In this document: positions 23,296 to 35,667 of the stretch, one piece after another
How positions within the stretch are numbered: position 1 is the first letter of the stretch
How the letters are laid out: every line of letters begins with the position of its first letter
From: Escallonia rubra
Lineage: Eukaryota; Streptophyta; Magnoliopsida; Escalloniales; Escalloniaceae
DNA length: 64,000 bases
Assembly (NCBI GenBank): GCA_033065855.1
Contig: JAVXUO010000938.1
Span: 62,001 to 126,000, forward strand
Reading direction: 5' to 3'
Translations under genes and position numbers: made by a program
The notes under the pieces: model-generated
The model's database searches: none
The model's input: the letters and a program-made list of their open reading frames with translations, nothing else
Told to the model about the DNA's origin: nothing

Positions 23296-26200
23296 TTATG
23301 GTGGGAATCTTTCAGACAAGTATAGTGAAAGCTTCTCTCTCAAACTAGCAGCAATCTTGTCATCTGAATCACATGCCTGTTGGCTGTAATCCGGGTCGTG
23401 ATGTCGAGAAAATGGCAACCCATCTTGCATCTCATCCTCCAGATTAATGAGTATATTGTGCAGCAGGCAGCAAACAAAAATAATCCTAGGTAGCCTATTC
23501 TTGTCAGGTCTCCACATCAGTCCATCAATAATCTTCCACCTCTCCTTCAACCTAGCCAATGCCATTTGCGCCACCATTTGGGTTGCAAAATGCCGCTTAT
23601 TGAAGTTTGCCTGATACTCAGGAAGTTCTTTTCCTTGATAAGGAGTAAAGAGCCAGGGTAGTAGAGGAAACCCTACATCTCCGACGATATATTCCCTTAA
23701 TTCCCTTAATTCTCTTCCTTCTGTTACTTGTATCTTCGTTCCGTCTAGCCTCTTCCCTTCTTCTGAAAGTTTGAAGAAGCTCGAGTTTTCCAGAACAAGG
23801 GAGTCAGTCGCACTTCCTGGCCACCCAGTGACTATGTCGCGGAATCTCATCTCTGGGTCCACAATTGCCTGTAACAACATACTGTGATGCTTCTCCGAAT
23901 CGCGCCAGATATTACGTGAAGGGTCAGCTGTTGATAGTGACATCAAGATGTGTGTGGTGTCAATGGCACCACAACAATTTGGAAGGCCTTGGTTTTCCTC
24001 AAACTTGCACTTAATATCCCTCATCTCCTCTGCTGAAGGCCAATGGAGATGGTGGAGTGCTCTTTCTTCCATGGCCTCCACAAATCGCCACGTTATTTGG
24101 CCTACAGTTGTTCGATTTATACCAAATGAATCGCCAACAGCTACTAGCGAATCGCCGGAGCTCAGCCTTCGTAAAGCAACTGCTACTCGGTCATTTAGAC
24201 ACAAAAGCTTGCCCTTAAGATCGGTGCACTTTGAAGGTTTAGTCATCATCTCCACCTTAACAAGCGAGCAAATGTACTTGAACGTTCTTCTTGATATCTT
24301 GAAAACAGATTCAAATCTAGCTGAATCATTTGATTTGGATAAAGGCCCTGAGAAGCAAAAACAAGTAAATAGTAATTAAAATATTGATTCTGCAAGTAGC
24401 TATACTCAAATACTAATTACAGTCCTACTCAAAAGTGACCTTCTTAAGCTCGAAAGTCAATCAAGGTTTATGTAAAATTTCACGAACAGGTCGAAACTGA
24501 TTTGAAACGGCTGGGTTGAAGCATAAATTCAGTAAGAAACGATTAAAATCTATGTACGCATGATAAACAGTGCACTCAGTCATTCAGCGAGAAGCTAAGA
24601 CACTAAATTTGTGACATAAGCAGAGAGCTAAACTGTTATTTCTTGCAGCGTAGTCTACGGTATTCTTAGTGTGTATGAACCACCTTCCACTACCCATATG
24701 ACCAACAAGAATCAGTGCAGGAAATCATATGCAAAACTTCAGTTCAATCAATCAAAAAGACAATTAAGGATATACTTCAAGACTTCAGTTCATGCAAAAG
24801 GAAAATGCATCTGTACGATGTCCCAACAGTCATTTGACATACATATGCAGTACCAAATAAGATAAGAAATTTCTGCATCTTCCTAAGTAAGAAAAATGGG
24901 TTTTAAGATTATTTAAAGAGGCTGCCTTTCAATGACGCATCTGCTGGAAAGAGTGGGGATTAGTACTCTTTTTGGCTGTGGCATATGCTGATTGCTGAGA
25001 ATAGTCGGGGATGCTTCAAGACTCGATGATCAGAGAGATCCTTGTATGCATGTGAATCAATAATTCAATACCATTTTTTATGCTAGGACCAGAGCATATC
25101 CCTTGCTTGCAAGACAAGCGCAGGCGTGGACCCTAGGAGCTTTTTACGGGAGAGGAAGAAAATAAAAGTGTCGCACAATCATTACAAGGACATCTTTCAA
25201 ACAATTCCCAACAAGCGAGGCCAGTATAAAAATCCTAAATATTGCAAGAGAATATAAGATAAAAAATTGAAGTCTTCTTCAAAAAATGTGACAAAGCATA
25301 TAAATTCTGGGCCAGCTGAGAGTCAGCCCTGGACTTAGCAAAACATGAGCAAGCAAACTAGAGAAAGAAGTTTGAAATGTTTGAAGGGGCTACGGCTCAA
25401 ACTAAATTCATCAAAGTCATATATTTAGCTTGATTCAAGATAGGATCTTGCACAGAGGATCCTGTTGCTCTCCAGCGGCTACTATGTTGTCCATTTTAAG
25501 AATACTTGAGAATGAAAACCTACTCAGACTTCTAGGTAACTGAAAAGAACATTTACTAGCCAAAGCATGAAAACTTTAGCAAATGTTTACATCACAAGAC
25601 AATATATTCTGATCCCAGATACAACATGCAGACAAAACAGAAACAATAAAGATAGAAAAGAGATCAAATTGTGGAACCAGGCAAATTCAACTCAAAACTT
25701 AGTTCAGCCGTATGATAGACCACAAATTACCACTGATTTCATTTAGTGGATGCAGGCAAGTATGATTAGAGGGGATCAGATATAGTTCTGACAAAAGGCA
25801 AGGGGCCATGCCTCATACTAAGATTGTGAATGAACTGGTCCGCTGTTACTATTTTTTATTTATTGAAAGAGTTTTTCCTATTAAACTATCAAAAAGCTTT
25901 CTACATAAAACTATCAATTAAAAACTTATTATCACTCAAACAGTGTAGTGGACCACTTCCTAGACAATGTCTATTACATTGAGTTACTACTTCGACGGGT
26001 GTCCAAGTGAGGCCTTTATAAGCCTTGAAGTTAAGTAGTTTCATATAGAGAGTGTTGTTTTCGTTGCAGTGAGCCTTGAACTTGTTAAGAAGAAATATTA
26101 CTTCTAGATTACTTATCAAAGAAGAAGAAGAAGACGCAGAATTTCCTCTTGCTAATTTTTTTCCTGCATCTCTTTAATGGATTCCTTAGAGCGGCTGACC

Positions 26201-29200
26201 TTTGCTTCAATCCCCTTGGGTGAATTTCTTTGAGTGTTCATTTTTCCACACACCACGCCCACATCCTAGGTTTTCGGTACGCATGTGTGACGCTCCACGT
26301 ACCCACGACTCTTGCATCTAAATGAAGCCAAATATATGGGTTCTCGTTCCTACAGCTGTCCTAGTAAGCAAGACTCAAACACAATTGTACTCAACGTGTC
26401 GGTACTTTAGATCCAGGTCTCAAGCCTTGTAGAGCATATAAGCATATTAAGTCATGTAGCTGTTAGATTCATCCGCTTTTGATGATATAATTCTTCTAAA
26501 TTGACCATTTGCCGGAACTCAAACACAATGCCCAATGCTAATGCTTCTTGGTCCACTAACAATTTTCAAATTTTTTAGTAGTAATGATAATGAGATAGAT
26601 CACGTTGAAATGACTCACTTTTTGGTCCCAAAAAGTAGATACCTGGAGCTACTTCACAGTCCCACTAGGGCGCATTGCACTGATCAATCCATTCAAGATA
26701 TTCTTGAGAAGTGTAATACGCCCCCCATCCTGCATCTCTGGGCATGGTTCGAACTAAAATCGTCGAGTAGGGCAACGAGCATGTCGACCACTGAACCAAA
26801 TGCTTAATGGTAAATGAAGCTAATTTGTTTCCTTCTAAGAGAAATCATTGACCGAGGCATGCTCAATTCCAAAGCATCCCCTACATTTAAATCAAACGGT
26901 TCTCTTAAAACTGTTTATAAGCACACAAAAAGACACTGATTCCTACCATCAGTTTTGGATGGTCATTGGTCGAAATGGGTAATAGCAGACAACCATCTGG
27001 CAGCAGACTGCTCCCAAACCAAGCAAGTTAGTTTACAAGCGTTATCCTACTTAAAAATGTTCAAGGCAAAGCTCCTACAAAACTTTGAACAACGTAAAAG
27101 GAACGCTCTAATGACATATGTTTAGAGTGTGTTAGAGATGCTATTAATTATCTAAGTTCGACGAAGAAAACACATTGCCCTTTCCAACCTACACGTGATG
27201 ATGCCCTTCAACTTTTCACCCGGAGCTCACAACAAGTCATAGCAAATAAAACAGTTCGACTGCGCCGGTCAGAGTTTTATAAGTGCCACTTTTTTCAAAC
27301 TATATTGCATACCCTTGAGATCAATCCCCAGCAGCCTTTAAGAGAGTTCTCCCACTGCCCCAGTTTGCATCGATTAGTATCAGAGCCACCACATGCCTAA
27401 CGTTGTGGGCCTGCATAAGCACAGGCTGTCTCCACCAGGGTCAACGTTCCTGGGTAGCTAAAGGCTTTCAAACAGAGGCAAGTGGTGCAGTCGTGCATTG
27501 GTTAGGAATGGATACGGGCTTCACCACTTGGGTAACTAGCTTCTCTAGTTCAGCTCTCCCAAGCCCCTGTTTGCATCCATTTTAAACGAGGCCTCCAGTG
27601 ACATAAAGATCTCAAAAATATGCTTCAGGTTTACATGAAACTTGACCTGCCTTCAAGCATGACGTTTAATGTTCTCCAGTCATATGCACAATCAACGGCA
27701 TAGAGGAGCTGTCCTCTTGACTCTGGCATCAAGTTTTTCCTAACACACCCTCCACAGCAACACCTAAAACTGGCAAGACATCTATATGAACAAAGCTAAC
27801 AAAACACTACTGAGGAGCCTTGTTACTCATCAAAACAAAATGATCCTTGTTTGTTTACGCACTGCAGCTAGATCTTTTTGGGAAGTGAAAAGTACAAAGG
27901 ATCCTGAACATCTAGGCCAGAAAGAAAGGATCAGTATATCTCTTAATAGAAATGAATTTCTGTTTAATTTGCAATCACTATATCGGTACACGTCTGCATA
28001 GAATTATTATGTCAAACCACTGCAGATAGTGAGGCTCTAATGGTGTCTGCCTCCGATAGTCTCACATTTATACCGTGCCAAACAAAATAAAAAAGAAAGC
28101 ACTTAGTCAGTCTAGGTTTAAAGGTATAGTTAAGCATCCATCTCATCTTGAGCATATTCAGCACATATCATGTTTGACGTTTACTACCCCTCGTACAGCT
28201 CCCCTTTCTGAAAAAGAATTAAAATACTGCATAGTCAAACCATGACATACATTTTTTGGCATGAGCCTATCAACCTATGTCTGTGGAGGAAATGAAGAGG
28301 AATTAAACAATTCCAAGAGTTACGAGTAGAGACATTCCATCTTCTGAAACCAACACTTCTAATATTATTTGACGAAAAATATTTTTTATACGCCTATTAT
28401 GAATCTGTACCCCCTGGGACTGATAAACCTTTTGGATTTTATTAACAAAAGAGATAAGACTTAGCGCTATAGTTAGCTCAACACCAATCAAGAATCACCA
28501 AGAGTCACAGCGCCCCGCCAACTCAAAGCTAAATGTAAGCAAAATCTACTGGATAGAAATAAAGTGAGACGGAGTATTACTCAGCTAACAATGCCATAAG
28601 CCCAACAACTTACACTGACCAGCAGCACCTCACCCCAACAACTCCTTCCATATCTTGAACACCGCATCACCTCACATCTTCATTACTGGATCTGATTAAT
28701 TGCAAGGCTGGAGGACCAATTTTGACAGGTTGATAAGGATGCCGTGAACTGGAAGAATGCTGCATCATTTTTATGTGTATCTACTCTTTATTTGAAGCCA
28801 GACACAGTGTTTTATTTTGGGATGCACTCTTTTTTGTTATAAATGCAGTTCTAATCCTTTATAACAAAAACCAACACCATAAGCCTCTAAATATAAGGCG
28901 CGTAGAAAGACCATAAAAGTTGCAGGTATAGGCTTAATAAGCATCCTAATATCATTGTTCGCTCAGGGGCTAATGTAACAATTAACTGAAATAGCTCCTA
29001 AACACCTAATTTCACAAATGACCAATTTCTGCTACACCACTGGGCTATTGTCTCCAACCTTGGAGACGCTTTTGACTCAATGTAAGCCAGTCAAGAAAGT
29101 CTCGCAGGGCCTTGTTATGCTTAATGCACATGCTCAAATAAACTAGGTCTTAAACAGAACCAGGTCATCGTTGTAACGCCTGTAAAGAAGCATTTAACAC

Positions 29201-29929
29201 TTGGACGGGATTTGTGCAAAAATTGGTGCGACGTTTTAGTAGGATTGATCCAGCCAATTAGGGGGTGCAAGTTTTCGTAGCGTCCAATCATATTAGATGG
29301 TTGTAACATGTCATTGTCACAACCGGTCCAACAGATATTTTTCCCAAAAAGGGGAATAACTTCTCATTAATCTGGCATCACTCTGATATATATAACTAAC
29401 TGTCAAGCTTCCTAACCCTGGCTTGCTTGTTTTCAAGGGAAACATACAGACAACTAGACCCTTCTGTAGAAGAAAAATATGCAAACCTGCCACGAATCTC
29501 GATTAACCGTATGCTAAACTCAAACTGCAGATATCCAAGTGCATTTTAGTGGCAAATCAACAAACACATCACCAAATTGACATAACTCTTGACTTGAACC
29601 ATGCCATAAAAAAACACAGAAACGTGACAAAATACCCATCTAAGCACCATTCCAATTATCAAACATATCAAGTAAGAACAGTGACATTGTATGGGATCAA
29701 GTAAATATAGCAAAGAACAGGAGCTTACCAAACTAGAATAAATAAATAGCTAAACAAATATAACAAAGAACAAAGGTCTGAAGGCATATGTACCAGCAAT
29801 CCTCTTGGAGAAGTGTACCCACCAATCCAGGGGCTCGGGCTGGGGCTGAAGACAAGGTAGAGGGGCATTGTGGTCATCCTCCTCCTTCTCTGCCTTCTTC
29901 CTCTTCTTGAGGCTTCCGATGGGTCTCAT
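23296..29929 (-). CDS. ALP1-like protein, domesticated PIF/Harbinger transposase, two exons
   Basis: Exon 1 is 29794-29929 (ATG at 29929, 45 codons plus one base, donor G|GTACAT). Exon 2 is 23296-24347 (acceptor TTCTCAG). The phase-1 join makes [12 protein letters not shown] and gives 395 residues, the usual length of the ALP1-like family. The N-terminus is basic ([10 protein letters not shown]) and is followed by the PLDWW motif. A helix-turn-helix-like part ([14 protein letters not shown]) precedes the DDE_Tnp_4 domain. The first Asp is in [10 protein letters not shown] (D175) and the second in GWPGSATD (D227). At the expected catalytic Glu there is Gln ([14 protein letters not shown]306). 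Loss of the Glu fits a protein that no longer cuts DNA. The related Arabidopsis ALP1 is an accessory subunit of PRC2 that opposes Polycomb silencing; the same role here is inference. The closest relative I recall is the At3g55350 type. The frame is intact, which argues against a pseudogene. Confidence 0.93.
23692..23709 (-). repeat. In-frame 9-bp duplication within the ALP1-like exon
   Basis: TTCCCTTAA occurs twice in direct succession (plus strand). On the coding strand it doubles an ELR/REL unit, giving RELRELRE where homologues, as I recall them, have a single ELREYIVGD. Confidence 0.7.
24348..29793 (-). other. Large intron of the ALP1-like gene
   Basis: A 5446-bp intron starting GTACAT and ending in a T-rich tract plus CAG. 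It contains no recognisable gene or complete transposon. The open frames inside are short and without domains. A GAAGAAGAAGAAG run lies near 26120. Confidence 0.8.
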
Positions 29930-31002
29930 TGGAACCCAACTTACCAGTTAATTTAAAGCTCAAATCACCCACCAACTGGAATACAGAGCCGTGAAGGGAA
30001 AAAGCCGGTGGTTTCACGGTTCTGTTTGTGTTTCTTGTATTTGTCAAAGCATGCAACGGTGTCCGTTTGAGAGGTCTCCTGAGGAAGTCTTGGTGAAACT
30101 TGAAAGGCACTACGTTTTTAGTGACGTGGGTTCATACTCATTTTGGTCAGGGAATTACAAGATCTCGTACCCAAGCAGTTTTGCCTTTTTAATTCAAGAC
30201 AATGGTAGTATTTGTTTCAAAATTGTTTGTACTATCAAATTACACTGGTTTAATAAATTCCATGTACTTTGACAATAGGATTAGCGAAAATGTTCATTTT
30301 TCTCTTTTTCCTATGTAATCAGTGTCGATTTTCTTTTACTTATTTGTTATTTTATGATAGCACCTCCTAATGCGTCAATAACAGATAGACAAGCCACTCA
30401 AGTTCATCTAAACGATGGGCATGAGCTTTTTTGGAGCCGAACTTTGTGAAACTCAAACGGGTTGTCTTGAGGATAATTCTTCAGTCTTGTTTCTTCATAG
30501 ATATTCTCCTTACTGTTTTTTATAGTTCGAGTGTTATTACATATATGATCTTGAAGCTCGATCACGCTATGTAGTTCGATCACGGTGTTGGGATCAGGTA
30601 ATCTGATCAGTTCTCTCGTATCATCTAACAATGGATGAAAACGAAGATTTTGAACATTAGATTTGGGGGGGGGGGGGGGGGGTGAGTGAGAGAGAGAGAG
30701 AACTTGGCACCCAACAATCCCAAATGGATCTCTTTTCTTGCCTAGATAAAATGAGAAGTAAACACAATAATTTCTTATAATCTAGTGCTTCTCCCTTTTT
30801 CATGGATTTTCTCATTGAGGTTTTACAAGTTACTAGAGCAGACATGTGCCATGTAACCGTTGGTTGAACTCAAACAACAATCAAAGAACTTAGTTAGGCT
30901 AAAATAACAAATGAGTAAAGTCAATGTCGACATGTGCTAAATATTACAAGAATATATGCAAAAAGTCAAAAGAAAAAATCCAATGAAACAATTTTTTATA
31001 AT
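29930..31002. other. Upstream region of the ALP1-like gene
   Basis: This holds the 5' flank and presumably the promoter of the minus-strand gene; no clear TATA box was picked out. A pure run of 18 G at 30665-30682, followed by GTGAGTGAGAGAGA, is the main feature. No other gene was seen. Confidence 0.4.
30665..30706 (+). repeat. G18 homopolymer plus GA microsatellite
   Basis: Eighteen consecutive G at 30665-30682 followed by TGAGTGAGAGAGAGAGAGA. Confidence 0.9.
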
Positions 31003-31636
31003 TAGAGATGGCAATATGTGGTGTCCCGCGCGGCTAAACCCGTTTCCCTCGTCCCAATATTGCCCCATATTTGACTTAATGTGCCTCGTCTGCCTCACTT
31101 TATCTCATTTAGATTCAACCCGCCTCATGTAACCCGATCAAATATGAGTCAATCTATTTAGGTTCTAAATCTTTTTGTTTTAAAATAGTCATTTCATTTT
31201 CTTAAAAAAAAAAAGCTATTTTCTTTATTTTGATTAACAGTGACGGCAAAACAGAACTGACGCCAAATAGTTGGACAGTGATGAACCGCGACAGCAACAG
31301 CGATTGCCAGAGTTAGCCAGTAGTGACTTTCGGCAATTGACAGTGGTAGTTGATGTCGAAATTGGCCGCAGGCGATAGGTGGCCAACGATGGCGACCGCT
31401 AGATGCCAATAGAACTGCTGCTAGAAATGGCCTGCGGCCGGTCAGTGGTGCCAATTGTAGGCTTGTGTGTGTGTGAGAGAGAGAGAAAAAAAAAACTTGT
31501 ATATGGGTTAAGTTTCAGAAAATCAATTTGGGTTATGTCGGGGATTCTGAAAATCCGTATGGCCAAGATTGATTAGATCGTTTTTTGTCCCATTAAATTC
31601 GGCCCATAAGACTTTTCCAAATAAGTACCATCCCTA
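31003..31636. mobile_element. hAT-like MITE, degenerate
   Basis: Left end TAGAGATGGCAATATGTGG, right end (reverse complement) TAGGGATGGTACTTATTTGG. These are the usual ends of a common plant hAT MITE group. The 8-bp flanks TTTATAAT and CTTTGAAT agree at only 5 of 8 positions, so the target duplication has decayed or the ends are slightly misplaced. No transposase is present. A GTGTGAGAGAGA microsatellite lies near 31465. Confidence 0.5.
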
Positions 31637-31844
31637 CTTTGAATTGTGGGCTCCGTTGATGCCTCTTTGTCCACCGCCACCTTTGAGGTCCTAATGGTAC
31701 GGACTGGTTTGGGAAATTGCACCTAAAGGCAAAAGCTTGAAAATGTGATAATTTTGGGCCTAATTAACCTGGTCAGATCCGAGTCTAGCCCCTGGGCTCA
31801 GAAATAGCCCAACCTGCTACATATTATTTCTTAATGAAAACGGT

Positions 31845-32720
31845 AACACACGCGATACGTGTGCGAAAATGAAATTAATAATACAAATTTTGTTAAAAAA
31901 AAAAAAAATTCAAACATCACGCATACTTGTTTATTGTCATATTCAATAAAATGAATCTTAAATAAGGAGTAGAAAATAAGTTTGGTCATACGTGTCCAAA
32001 AATAAGTTAGCAAAATATTATTATCATATGAAACTTGATCTTTAATTTTTTTTAACTATATTTTCTGTAAAATTTTAACTTGTAAAAACTAAACATATTA
32101 TTATGGATAGTTACTTACCAATTAAGATTTTTATTTTGTGTCATTTCTTAAAGATTTTCTTGAAATACCACTTGTCACCATTGTAGGTAAGTAGGTAGTT
32201 ATGTAACATCAAAAATGTTTTTTACGATTTTACTCTCATTTTGGACACGTGTAGTCACCAGAATCACTTTTCAGTGTAACACCAAAAAAATATTATACTA
32301 AAAATGAAAAAGGTGTTCTCATTATCTATACTACTTATTAAGCCAAAACATGGTTTGGTGTAACACATTTTTGGTGTTACATAACTACCAACCTAGAATT
32401 GTGACAAGTGGCATTCCAACAATTTTTTTTAAAAAGTGACCATAATAAAAACCTTAATTGGTAAGTAACTACCTATAAAAACATGTTTAGTTTTCACAAA
32501 TTAAAACTCATCAAAAAATAGTTAAAATAAAATTTAAAGGACAAATTTGATATGATAATAATATTTTACTAACTTATTTCTGGATAATGGCTAACTTATT
32601 TTTCTATAATTTAAGATTCATTTTACTGAATCTGAAAATAGACACGTATACGTGATGCTTGAATTTTTTTAACTAAATTTATACTATTAATTTTATTTTC
32701 GCACACGGTGACTCGTGCAA
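31845..32720. repeat. Long imperfect inverted repeat
   Basis: The left arm (about 31845-32238) is the reverse complement of the right arm (about 32356-32718), with a spacer of about 115 bp. Shared blocks in the right-arm sense: 'ttacataactacc', 'gtgacaagtgg', 'cttaattggtaagtaacta', 'atatgataataatatttt', 'taagattcatttta' and 'ttcgcacac'. The outer ends are small palindromes such as CACACG-CGATA-CGTGTG. The right arm starts at the Helitron-like TCTATACTACTTATTAAG (32327). It may be two related elements inserted head to head. Confidence 0.75.
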
Positions 32721-33787
32721 GATAATTTGAATCTTTCGGCAAAAGAGCATGGAGGGCATTCAACTTGTGTAATGGAAAAGCACCCCGGGGATATTTCCTT
32801 ATTTTGGTAGTTGAGGCTTCCTTTTACGTAAAGAAAAACTGAGTATCGATGCATTCCCATAAAGTATATATGCATCATGAGTTTGATGTGTGTTTATTGC
32901 AAAATGAGCGCCCCCCCTTCCCACCCACACATAACATACACAGACACGCACCAAAAAAAGAAAAGCAAAAGAACCAGAGCAAGACAAGAAGTTACCTGTA
33001 AAATTGATAAGAACTAATCAAACCTCTATATGATTAAGAACATATTTTTAACCTCCTCAAAATTTGCAGTGACGGGAGCCTTGTGCACTTGACTGGCATG
33101 GTTCTGAAGTTGCAAAAGGTCTTTTAGATATTTACTGTTGAACATTAGCTTCACCCTTCAAGACATCCTTTTGCTGATGGGGTTGTTTTGTCTGCCTTTG
33201 ACTTCCCCAGTATATATTGCTACTCCACTATGATTTGCAATAGTATCAAACTAAATCAATCTCTTCTGTACACCGTCTCCCTCTAGAATCCATGAAGTGG
33301 ATATATTCTTGTAAGTAGTATAGATATAGATGAAAGCGATAAGAATAAAATCGGGTACCATGTCAGTAAAATAAAGGCAACATCTATTCTAACAAATTCA
33401 CATGATCTTCCAAAAATGAAATGTGGCATTTGGGCTTTACTAGTGTTGCTAATAGCGATGGTATAGCGACACTCGGAAGACCTTTAGTGACAAAAGCGAC
33501 TTGAATTCTTCAGCGAGAATCTTCGATACGTAATAATTGGAGTTGTTTAGATTATCAGGTCTTAGTAACAAAATTTAGCTTACACGTAATTCAAACATTT
33601 TTAGACGTCCGCTCTCCATGTTTTTACGATTAACTCCAGAATGTCAGTGGTAAGATTGTTAGAGCTTCGTGTTCAACCTAAGAACATGCTCCGGAGGAGA
33701 AGAAGTTCACCGGGTATTAGAACCGACCACAATACTCATGTAGTCGATGTGAATTTTAACACCCCCCCCCCCTCGCGTATCTAAACT
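32721..33787. other. Intergenic, no gene seen
   Basis: AT-rich. A minus-strand TATATCTATACTACTTAC motif at about 33312-33328 resembles the Helitron-like start seen at 86. A run of 10 C lies at about 33762-33771. No protein domain. Confidence 0.4.
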
Positions 33788-33839
33788 ATATATAGAGAGA
33801 AAATCACTTTTGGTATAACACATTCTTTTGGTATTATGT

Positions 33840-34117
33840 AACTACGATCCTAGAATGATGACATGCAGGGCGAAGAGAATAAAGTTTGAGAAGAAAAAAA
33901 GAAAAGAAAACAGAGAAATGAAGAAAATGGAGAAAATTTTGGAAAGATGAGCGGGCCACAAGTGCAAAACCAACCCATAACTACCATCCTAGAATGATAA
34001 CATGTGATACCAAGAGAATAAAGTTTGAGAAGAAAAAAAGAAAAGAAAACGGAGAAGTGAAGAAAATGGAAATTTTTTGGAAAGATAAAGCAGGCCGTAG
34101 ATGTAAGACCAACGACT
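33840..34117 (+). repeat. Tandem duplication, 139-bp unit, two copies
   Basis: AACTACGATCCTAGAATGAT at 33840 and AACTACCATCCTAGAATGAT at 33979 start two near-identical units. Both contain 'gagaataaagtttgagaag', a long AG-rich run and 'tttggaaagat'. The sequence just left (33800-33840) has the 'tttggtataacacat' phrase shared with 32350 and 120. Confidence 0.85.
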
Positions 34118-35667
34118 TTTTTTTTAATCTTAAATTATTAATAGGATTTATTTGATGTTTAGTACTTAGGCTAGGGTAAAAAAAAAATTTGATGATTTGA
34201 TATTAGAGAAACCATAGGAGTGCTCCATGTTTACGGATTTTTATTTATTTATTATTTTTAGAAAAGTAGCCCCTATATGGTAGCACATCACGGAATGTGT
34301 CCCGGCCGCTAGTAACTTGAAATATGAGGTGATTTCAAGACTTGAGCCGAGTAATGTGGATTGTGATTCGAAAGAAAGGGCGAGTTAGTAACCCGAGGAT
34401 CTTGAGGCATGGGAAAAGGTTACGATATCATAATAACAAGGCGTACAACACAAAAGTATAATCAAGAGAAAGAGAAGTCTACTGCGTACAGCCTCCCCCC
34501 CCCCCCCCCAAAACACCCCCACAACAGAAAATTAAAGAAATAAAAAATGATGACGAAATAGACACTTGGCCAATAATGTCGAAAATAAAGACGAATGACA
34601 TTGTCCAGAAAGATATTAAATCAAAGGCGCAAATTTGGACTGAAACGTCATGCTTTATAAAAGAAAATTTGGGCAACAGTAGCATTCCCATTATTTACTC
34701 TTGCTTTAAGTGGACCAAAGTAGTCTGCTACGTTACTTAAAAAACAAAAAAAATACTTTGGCAGGTACATGATCACAATTGATTTCTAGCAGATAAAGAT
34801 AAGGCTAAACAATGGCTACAATTTGAAGCACTTGAATAATAGGCCTGGGATAATGTTTTAGTATTAGAATGAAGTAACAACTTTGGATGACTTATTTGTT
34901 AATGTGATGAAATTTAGAATAAGATCCTACTCTATATAATTCTGGGATCTTGGCACACTAGCATATTTGGTTATATACCACTTACGCCCATAGCTCTCAC
35001 TATTTTCAACGTAGGAGTACCGTAATGCTTGTCATGTTATTTTTAAAGAACATCGCTCACTGTTCGTAGTTTCAACATTCTAAAGTACGGCGTATTTGTT
35101 CATTTTTCAGGACCGATCTGTACATTTGATAGTACTATTCTTTGTGGATCGTTCTTCTCGTCTTTTTGGTGGTCTCTCGCAATTATCTTATTCTCTCCTT
35201 TTGTTTTTGTGTGCTTCTTCTGTCTTTATACGCTTCTTGCTTTTCGATAGAAGAATCGCTTTTCGATAGAAGAATCAAGAGGGAATGAGGAGATGACCAT
35301 TTTATACTTTGTTGCACTATCTTGTTGAAGCCGGAAAATAAACTCTAAATGTCTGCGTAAAAGAATGACACATACCACAACGATTTTCTTTTCACATGAC
35401 TAAGTACGACAATGGTCTTACAAGTCCTCGAAAATTTCAAAGTTCACGTCCTAAAATAGAAATTCTTAAATTCTAGGTGAAGTTTCACCTAACTTATTAC
35501 TCGTTTCGCAACTTTAACCAGTTAAAAGCAAAAGTCGGCGATTTTCCTAAATTCATGTCACCGGCCAGCCCTTCATCGCATCGGATAGAAGGATATCATT
35601 CATCAAACAAGCTCTCGCTAGTCGTCATCGTTACAAAAACAAAAATGCCCAGTTAGAAGGCGCGATC
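34118..35667. other. Intergenic downstream of the SOSEKI gene
   Basis: No gene seen. Contains a C15 run (34495-34509) and a perfect 19-bp tandem pair (35239-35276, unit GCTTTTCGATAGAAGAATC). The right part probably includes the 3' untranslated region of the SOSEKI-like gene. Confidence 0.4.

Noticed and set aside
23948-24379. A 143-codon plus-strand open frame
   Set aside because: Antisense shadow of the ALP1-like exon 2, whose protein family is certain.
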